Assembly: GCA_911728455.2 (NCBI GenBank)
Contig: OU452222.1
Coordinates: 25,844,923-25,908,922, forward strand
Direction: 5' to 3'
Source of the DNA: Marthasterias glacialis
Lineage: Eukaryota > Echinodermata > Asteroidea > Forcipulatida > Asteriidae
Length of the DNA: 64,000 bases
The translations under genes and the position numbers were made by a program. The notes beneath the pieces are model-generated. The model made no database searches. It was not told the DNA's origin and saw only the letters and a list, made by a program, of their open reading frames with translations. This document shows, piece by piece, positions 56,200-64,000 of the stretch. The number at the start of each line of letters is the position of its first letter. Position 1 is the stretch's first letter.

Positions 56200-56525
56200 A
56201 ATTTACCCAGTCAGTTTCCCTTGTGGTTTATTGCTTGATATTTGAAATAAAAAAGTCGCATCACCCTAAAGGTGATCACCCGTGCCGCTGCTTCCCAGGC
56301 CAGGTTGTTTCCAAAGAGCTCCAAATGTAGCTGTATGGTGTGTATCATAAACTTGGGTATGATCCCTGGCTACACGGCAGTAACTGGTTGAATGGCTTCT
56401 GACTGGCACCCCGAGCAGAACAAACATTGACCTAAGAGGGAGAGTGCTAACATAGCTCAGTTGGTAGAGCGTCGGTATGTTAAGCCGTTGGTCGCAGGTT
56501 CAAATCCCACTCGAGTCAATTTTTG
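56200..56525 (+). mobile_element. tRNA-related composite repeat (family T), copy 2
   Basis: Starts around TTTACCCAGTCAGTTTCCC, includes GAATGGCTTCTGACTGGCAC, and ends with a tRNA-like segment at 56446-56519 (TAGCTCAGTTGGTAGAGC, GTATGTTAAGCC with a GTT-type anticodon loop, GGTTCAAATCCC). Confidence 0.7.
56446..56519 (+). pseudogene. tRNA-Asn(GTT)-like sequence in repeat T
   Basis: D arm, anticodon loop ATGTTAA and T arm are recognisable, but the acceptor stem does not pair. Confidence 0.55.
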
Positions 56526-58492
56526 AATAAAAAAAAACAGAGTGGAATATTGTAGGTCTTGTAGAACTGATTTTCAGTCCAGTGAATGTGCAAAGGTACA
56601 AAGGCTGTGATCTCCTGGAGATTTTCTTGAAGTCCGAGTCGTCCTGTTTTTGTGCTCTTGCAGAGCTTGGTTATTGATAATATGCCAATTTTCATAACTC
56701 AGAACATTGACTTATAGTAATATATTTCAGTAAATGCGCCCAACTCCCACAGAAGGAGTGTTTAGTTGCATCATATTATAAGTAGATAGGATCTAACAAG
56801 GTTGTATTAGAACACATGAACTATTGGAAAACTTAATTTTGTCAAGCTTCAATAAATCTTAACAAAAAATGCACCACCGTGTGTTGGATACTGTTGTAAA
56901 GCTCTTTTCCTATTGAACTTAGAAAGATGACAATACGAATATTGAAAAAGTTGTGACTTTAATTCCCTCCATTTTGTCAAAGCAGGTAAAGAATTTCAAC
57001 ATCGTTTTCAGACATTTCTTAAACCTATGGTTAATTAATGTAACATTATAACTATGAAATTGCCTGGCATGTTTATAAAGCTGAGGTGATATTTAAACAC
57101 GCCCTGCACCACACGCTACACCTCTCTGTATACCAGTGAGTGTTTATAATATCATTTTTTCTCAACAGTCATCAAAAATGCACTATTTCATTTAAATACA
57201 GATAATACTTTTATCACACCTTTGAAGAAAGACGGAGAGCGAGAGAGAGAGAGGGAATATGAAAGGTCAGGCTACGAGTACCTTTAATCCTTCCAGGTTC
57301 AAACGTCCTTTTGCCTGGCCTTCTCAACGTCTTAGTCTCAATATTTTCTCCCCGTTTGTTGATCATTCACACATCTATGACCTCCACGAGCCGTCATCTT
57401 ATGACTTTTATGACTGATAGATATTCTCTCTTTTTTTTCTTTTCTTTTTTTCTTTTTTTTTTCTTTTTTTTCATAGCGAGATATATACATATTCTGGAGA
57501 CTTTGTAAAAGCACTGATGTGGAGCGATAAGCCTGTGCTTCAGTGTTACACTCGGCTTGCCCGGAGCATATTTCTGATAGAAAGCTTGGCATGTATTAGT
57601 CGAGATCAGATGAAGTGCGAGCAATGCTCAGCTCAATCAATTCGCCCGTGATGATAAAAATCATGTTGCTATTTCCAGTGCCCTTAAGAAAGGGATTACA
57701 TACATGGATCTAATGTGTGCGTGCCTCGCGTACTTTCTTCCCCCCCTTGTAACGATCGGCCGCTTGCGTGATAATTTTTCTGTCAATTTTTTTGTGCGTC
57801 ATTTTGTCTGCGATCCCACCTGTCCTCAGACTCGATCACTAATGAGCCGGGGGTACAATAACGCATTTTGAATCATGCGTCATCTTTTCACCCTGCAGTC
57901 GTCCGAACATAAATTCTCTCCAATAAGTTATCGTTTATAAGCCACATTTGCCTCGATCCAAGTATCTGTTATTCCTTCCCCAACCCCTCCATCTTCACTT
58001 CCCAATAGAAAGAAAGAGGAGGAGACAGGGAGAGAGAAGAAGAGAAGAAGAAGAAAAAAAACTCGAAATAATTTTTTTTTTTTAACTAGCCAGTGGCGAA
58101 TTTTGCCGTGGCTGTTTATGTTGTCATCTGAAGCATGTCTTACCTCAACCAGGGAATCTTGAAAACTTTTTCCCCCCAAGTTTTGATTATTCAGTTATTG
58201 CAGCTGGCCATTGCTGAGGGTTATGCTGCCTCTATGAATGATAATTTGACACACACAAACTGTTTGATAAACATTTTGGTGCACATTAAGCTAGCTAGGG
58301 GGTTACCTTATGCTAGAAAATGATTGCGTTGAAGCTTCACGTGCGTGTCTCTGGATGGACCTATATTTTGAGGCGGGTTAGGAGCGCAAATCTCATCAAC
58401 ACTGCCTGTCAACTGAAATTTTGAAATGCGAAGAGCTCTTGTTTGTGTACTTTCCCAGGCTTAAAATGGTTGCATTTCTGCTAAGCAATTAT

Positions 58493-58735
58493 CCTTGTGC
58501 TTAAATCAGGCAGCCCTCGGAAATAGTCAAATATAATTAAAAGTGAAAATAACTGAAACATCAGGTATAATATCAAGATGATTTTGTGACTTAAACATTT
58601 TCTAGCTTGAGAAATACTTACCCTGACAGGCCCTATTTAGGTGTTATTTGAAGGCTCTTATTCCCCTTTTATTTGTTATTAGCCAAATAAACCTAGTTTT
58701 GACAGGAAGTGCCTGGTTTGGGCTTGGAGTGTCAC
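58493..58735. repeat. Repeat family N, copy 2
   Basis: GGCAGCCCTCGGAAATAG, TGAAACATCAGG and GAGAAATACTTACCC, ending in CAGGAAGTGCCTGG. Confidence 0.5.
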
Positions 58736-59115
58736 ACAATCTGAAAAAGAGCGCCAGTGGTTCACATTCCATGTATGAAAACCTGAATTCCACTTCTGAC
58801 TAAAAGGTGTTTTACTTCATGGTGTCCAACGGTGAAAGGTTGACATTTTATCACCCGAATGAAATAGTCATGAAAACTTTGTACACGGCGATAAGCAGCT
58901 AGCCTTGTTAGGCAACCAGTCAGCTGTTCCTAAAAACCGATAGTCTGACATTTTATTTGCAGACTGCCTGTCTGTGACTTGTCTGGATTTTTCCTGTTTT
59001 CTGGATTAATTTTTATGGATCTCACTTTGCCTTCCAAATTTTTTGAAAGGCATAAACTGACCATCAAGGGAAGGAAGACTTGGCCCTATTGTGTCCAAAC
59101 GTCTGGTTTTTATAG

Positions 59116-59232
59116 GGCCCCTGAGTTTCATGACATAGCTTAGCGGTGATGTACTTAACGGCCTGTAGAATCATACATTATAGAGGGCGCTGTCCGCACA
59201 GAATTCTGCGGTAAACAGAGCCGTGAATTGGG
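59116..59232. repeat. Short fold-back of family F
   Basis: GGGCCCCTGAGTTTCATGAC at the left, CGTGAATTGGGCCC at the right. Confidence 0.5.
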
Positions 59233-60740
59233 CCCACTTGTACATGTTGATGTAAATGGTCTGTAAATTCTCTAAATTGTTGGAAGTTCCTCTCCTCTAG
59301 ATCGACCAAGAGAAGACCCTCACCCATTTTTCAGGACTTTTTCCTTATTTTTTTTTGTATTTGTACATTCCCACCCCTGTATATTAGTCTATGGAAATTG
59401 TACATGTTTGATCTGTGTATTGTTCATTTTTTGTCTGGTTTACAAATTTTTCTGTTTCTAATTTGCAAGGCAGGGGATAAGAAGGTAAATTGAGCTTTCA
59501 AGTTTGTTTTTGTTTTTGTTATACTTTTGATTTGAAAGTCCCTTTTTTGTCTTCTCCATATTTCAAGGGGCTGATTCTGTTTTTTGTCCTCCTGTGCATC
59601 TTTTGTGTCTTTTCCCATCATCCTTTTGAGTAGAACCTTACTGTTGGGATGGGACATCATTTTTGCCGGTTGTTTTTGACCAACTGTCTTTTGTATCGAC
59701 CTGTGTATGTATTTTTTTTTTTTTTTTGCCACTTGGGCACCTTTGATAACCAGTGTCCAAACTAAAGGGTTTTCCAAGGATTAATAAGAAATCAAATAAA
59801 TTAAGAATAAATCCCATCCACTTTTGTCACAAGGCGATGTCAAACAAAAAGGGTTGCTCAGCATCCCATGCCTGACCGGCAAAAACACCCTGACCTCTAT
59901 TTTTTTTAATTTTATTTATTTATTTATTTATTTTTTTTAATTATTATATTTTTTTTTTATGTTGATACCATAGAAACTCAAAACACTTTGCATCACCCGT
60001 GATTGTTGCAAAGATAACCAAACAGAACCCGACCAATAATACCGACTTGGAGCCAAAGCTAGCAAGTAGCATGGTGCTCACTGCCAGTTGGTCTGCACCG
60101 GACTACCCTTTTCTTTGTGTGTGTTAGTCTGGGTGCCAGTCTGTTTTGGCTAGGCTATAGACCTTTCTTTCACAACACCACAGCTGCAAGTTTTGCCAAC
60201 TGTGGTTGACAAAAATACTGGCAGCCTTCACTGCAAAAAAATACAATAGTTTATTATTTGACCAATAATGCTATCAAATTAATACTCATTGAGGATAAAT
60301 AAAACTTGCTATCCAAAACAAAAAGTAAACTTATACTTCATAAAAACAAAGTTTAAATTTGCTAATAAAAAGTTGAAACTTTTGCCAGGCCGGTTTATAC
60401 ATTTTTTGCCACTCAAGGCCCGGCGTACAAAATGGCAGTCAATGTTTGTAAACAAAAGAAAGGGCTATGCACGCATGGTCAGTGCATGCAATGCGTTTGA
60501 TGGTGTATTGTATTGACTGATTGGAGAGTGGGGGGGGGGAAGGAAGGACAAAAATGTCACTACCAACCTGCAGAAAGAAGAATGCTAAACAACAACAGAA
60601 TGTTTTTGGCCTGAGAGAAAATCATTGACTAATCAAAATAATTTGTTAATAAACACATTCATTAAGGCCCCCCTAAAGCTGAATACAGTGTATCTAAAGC
60701 TACAAAATGTCTGGAAACCTAAGGGTTAAAAAAAATCATT

Positions 60741-60856
60741 CGCAAGTGGCTACGTCTTCATCAAGCGACATCGGCTGTGGCTATGGCTGTTGGAGAATAG
60801 GACTTCTTGGCATTCCAGCTGTAGCCACTGCTGAAGCCATCAACTGGGACACGCCC
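60741..60856. mobile_element. MITE family H, copy 4
   Basis: Begins near CGCAAGTGGCTACG; includes GGCTGTGGCTATGGCTG and ends AACTGGGACACGCCC. Confidence 0.5.
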
Positions 60857-62264
60857 TTATTGTTGTCTCAGATTCAATTCTCATACCCTGAGAGTTAAAA
60901 GTACTTTGAATTTAGCAGTCAAACATTTGGCACTTGAAATTCATGCATGTCTCTTTAGCCCAGGAACTTGGCAAAATCGGTCAACTTTTTCCTAACAAAG
61001 AGAGTGTATTTGAAACAGCAACCTTCTTTATTTTTTGGAGGGGGAAGTTCTTTAAAATTAGGTTATCACCAGTCCCGTCCCATATCGCTTATGTCATCAA
61101 ATGCCCTGTGGAAAGTCGAATTCATTTAAAGATTTATTCACCGTAGAAAACCTAAAATATATCATTTTTTGGAAGAATCCCAAACGTCTGGATCAGCAGT
61201 TGTTAACCCCTATCACATACAAGCAAATCAGTCAAGTTAGCATGCATTTCACCATTTTGAAAACGAACAAAAATTCCCGCTTGAAGAAGAAACCACATTC
61301 ATTTGGCTGTGTATGTGTTTGTGTTACTTGATCTGTTTATTTCAATGCAACACTTTCTCCTTGCAAATAGTTAATAAGAAAAGAAAAAAAAACACCACAT
61401 TAAACTGCCGGATATTACCCAATTAAACACTCGAGACATACAGGTGAAACTTGTAAATGATGAATGTGTATTTTTTTGTAATACTACATTCCACATGAGT
61501 GATCAAAGTCAAGTTTTTTTCTGAGTCACAGCTGTGCCTAGTCTTATACGTTATGCCCAAGATTCTGTGAATCATGACGCAAGTTCTGTTTATGGTATGG
61601 TCAGGAGGGTTAGCTATAAAGTTGGAAAATCAGCACCTGCACCCTTTGGTTAATGGTGGTTAGGTCAGTCATGTCCACTAACTGCAACCAAACCATGGAC
61701 GTACCACACTAATTAGTGACCAAATCATGCACCGAGCCTCGTTACTAGTTTGTAAACCCGCAACTTTTTCTGTAAATCACATATTTGAAGGTCTTGTCTT
61801 TAAGGTAATGTTGAAAAAAAATGGTCCAATATTGTGCCCTGGGGTTGTTGACGTCCAACCTTGGGCCTTTTAGAAAAAATTGCCCTGTTTTACTCCCCAG
61901 CAAAGGGTGGAGTCTGGCCAGTTTTTTTCATTCAGGGGTCAGGGTTTTCCCCACTTTAATAAAAGGGCTTAGTAACTGTGTTATTATTACCAAAAGCTGT
62001 TTTTTTGTGTGACTCTGTCGGTCACAGCATGTCTTTGCACGTAGCTTGCCATCAGCTCAGGTGACATAGTACCCACTACAGGTCACGTGATGACTATAAA
62101 CATTGGACGCTGTCTATTCTGCGTGCTTCGGCTACACTTTCAAAATTTGGATCCAGAATGCCATGGAGAAAACTGTGAGGGGTGTGATGATTTTGGATCG
62201 GCTTTTCTCAAAAACTGAACAGCTAACCTCCCCAAAATTGACAAAGAAAAATCAGAATTAGCCA

Positions 62265-62395
62265 TTGCAAACTGCTTACCAACCAAAATGATCTGTGATG
62301 CAAAAAAAAAATAAAAAATGTTTGAATGGCCTGAAGTCTCGACCCGATAGCAGGGTCTTTCTGACAGGCTGAACTTTTGGGAGGGTTGCAGTTGA
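62265..62395 (-). repeat. Repeat family O, copy 3
   Basis: Plus-strand GCAAACTGCTTACCAACC and GCAGGGTCTTTCTGACAGG; reverse orientation relative to the other copies. Confidence 0.5.
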
Positions 62396-62408
62396 AAAGT
62401 TTAAGGAA

Positions 62409-62561
62409 GGGAATAAAAGACTGGTAACCAATGTCTTAAACCGCCATTTAAAACCGGCAGGGTTGTGGCCGTGTGATAAAGGACCGAGCCGAAGGTGAGG
62501 TCTTTTATCACACGGAGTTTTAAATGGCTGTTCAAGACAGAGGCACTACTCTTTCATTCCC
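62409..62561. mobile_element. Hairpin MITE family Q, copy 2
   Basis: GGGAATAAAAGACTGG, GGCCGTGTGATAAAGGACCG, loop AGCCGAAGGTGAGG, then the complement ATCACACGG..TTTTAAATGGC and ATTCCC. The right flank CATTCATAAATGCCC is shared with copy 1. Confidence 0.75.
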
Positions 62562-62990
62562 ATTCATAAATGCCCTTTTCATTAAAAAGAGTAATAATGT
62601 AGGAAAATCCCTGACACTTTTTTTATTTTAGGTACTTTTCAATTCCTGTCATGTCCTCAGGCTCCATTTTGCGAAGGGTCAAAATGCGTATGACACTCAA
62701 CGGCTGCGCATACTTGCGCGTACTAATAGACTTAACATTGAGTACCGGTATCCCTGATTGCGCTACGCGTAAATTAGCGCCCGCGTAAATATAGTTGCTG
62801 ACTGGTTATAAACACTCTTGACCATGTCTTTATTAGTCATTTAAACACCCCCATGTGACATGCTCTCGACCAATCAGAATGGATAAACTGTCTGGGGTAT
62901 TTATAAATATACATTAATAAATATTCAACAGTATGTGCTTAGACTGCAGTACTCGTTTGGCTGTGGTGTTACTACTGGCCCAAAGCTTAG

Positions 62991-63181
62991 GACCCAATTT
63001 CATAGAACTGCTTAAGCACTGAATGCTGCTAAACAATTTTCTGCTGAGCAGAAATGAGCAGGATGCCAGTCACAGATGGTACATGCGAAATGGTACTTTG
63101 GCTGGTAACCTTGTTTTGGTCAGCATATTTTTGTGGTAATAGCTACTTTTTGTGCCTAAACAGCCCTATGAAGCTGGGCCC
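62991..63181. repeat. Repeat family F copy
   Basis: GACCCAATTTCATAGAACTG, GCTGAGCAGAAATGAGCAGG, GGTACTTTGGCTGGTAACC and CCTATGAAGCTGGGCCC. Confidence 0.65.
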
Positions 63182-64000
63182 AGTGGTCTAGTGGGTATTT
63201 CGAGACCTGCATATATGACATCTTGTCTGGTGACCACTTTTTGCTATGCAAAACTTTATGCTCAAACAGTTCCATGTAATTTTGCCCAGTTGTTAGTAGT
63301 TGAACTTGTTGGTAGCGGTACCTGATTTTAAAGTTGAAATTTAACAAAACATAGAAGCACCTAAAAGGCTCCAACTTTCAGTGGTTTGTTTATAGCTGAC
63401 GTCTTTATGGAGAAATCATGAGAATTATATGACCATAATCCTCGGTAAACCGGTAAAGTTCGGTGCACTTTTCTTTTTTTTTCTTTTTTTCTTCGTTTTT
63501 TTGTGGTTTTAAATCACAGCCGTAGGACATGATGTGATAACATTAGATAGTATCAGAAAAGAGAAAATTATCCCAGCACTATGAAGGATTACATTTCCTA
63601 TCAGAAAAAAATCTATGACATATGGTCCACAGAATGAAATCAAAGCTAATGATTTAACATGCGTATGGACCGGTGTTTTTTTTCGCTGCGGAAGGGGTGT
63701 TGCTGGATGTTGCTAATAATTCCGAGACAAACATTCTTTGCGTGTGATCTTCAGATTTTTTTAAAAACTGTAAATTGACAGTGTTGAATGTAAAGGCTTA
63801 CCTCGTTTAAAGTTTGGTTCTGTCCTTAAGATTTGTACACATTCATACTGAGGTGATTATTTTTAGTCAACAAATCCAGTGATGAGAACATTTTTATCTG
63901 AATTCAGATTTGGAAATAAAAGCAAACATATTTTTAAATCAGAGAAATCTTGCTTTTTGATCTACTTCTTTAGCACAGTGGATACTATTCCCCCAAAGCT

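Larger units (their letters stand above)
39256..64000. other. Gene-poor region downstream of ZFP64
   Basis: Starts with the ZFP64 3' UTR (end not resolved). No exon with a recognisable product was found on either strand. Open frames here are short, sit in repeats or minisatellites, or translate homopolymer-rich DNA. Named repeats are listed separately; stretches not listed are AT-rich DNA in which I see nothing. Confidence 0.65.

Noticed and set aside
59424..59777. 117-codon Lys-rich minus-strand open frame
   Set aside because: It reads T-rich low-complexity DNA; no homology or start/splice context.

Overview
This is a piece of animal nuclear genome. It has introns with GT-AG (and one GC-AG) borders, three genes with clear vertebrate orthologues, a BEL/Pao LTR retrotransposon, tRNA-derived SINEs, dozens of small inverted-repeat elements and AT-rich low-complexity DNA. 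The gene set and the very dense MITE/SINE content suggest a marine invertebrate deuterostome. An echinoderm, perhaps an asteroid, is my best guess, but nothing in the window proves the clade.

Layout. (1) 1-3089, plus strand: the last two exons of an N4BP1/KHNYN-type RNase gene (end of the NYN/PIN domain plus the C-terminal CoCUN-like domain). Upstream exons lie outside the window. A degraded duplicate of part of its last exon follows the stop codon. (2) 3090-10425: no gene, many repeats. (3) 10426-20757, minus strand: a complete eight-exon SLC35C2 gene (391 codons, all intron phases consistent). (4) 21348-28208, minus strand: a full-length BEL/Pao retrotransposon with nearly identical LTRs and a 5-bp target duplication; its single gag-pol frame carries one in-frame TGA. 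(5) 28214-34181: fold-back elements, a TA-flanked MITE carrying an array of a 12-bp palindrome, and a tRNA-Gln(CTG) cluster (two intact-looking genes and two relics). (6) 34182-39255, plus strand: a ZFP64 orthologue with a short first coding exon and one large exon encoding ten C2H2 fingers. (7) 39256-64000: no protein gene that I can support; SINEs, MITEs, two 22-bp minisatellite arrays, an eleven-copy 62-bp minisatellite and many diverged interspersed repeats.

The three host genes are not an operon. In vertebrates their products have all been linked indirectly to Notch or ubiquitin signalling, but this sequence alone supports no joint function. SLC35C2 and ZFP64 are both on human chromosome 20q13, so their closeness here may be old linkage.

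The most unusual material is mobile-element biology: a 33-34-bp palindrome that inserted into only one LTR with an 8-bp duplication, a MITE with an asymmetrically expanded palindrome array, a fold-back element bracketed by direct repeats of about 110 bp, and several multi-copy MITE/SINE families with recognisable nesting.
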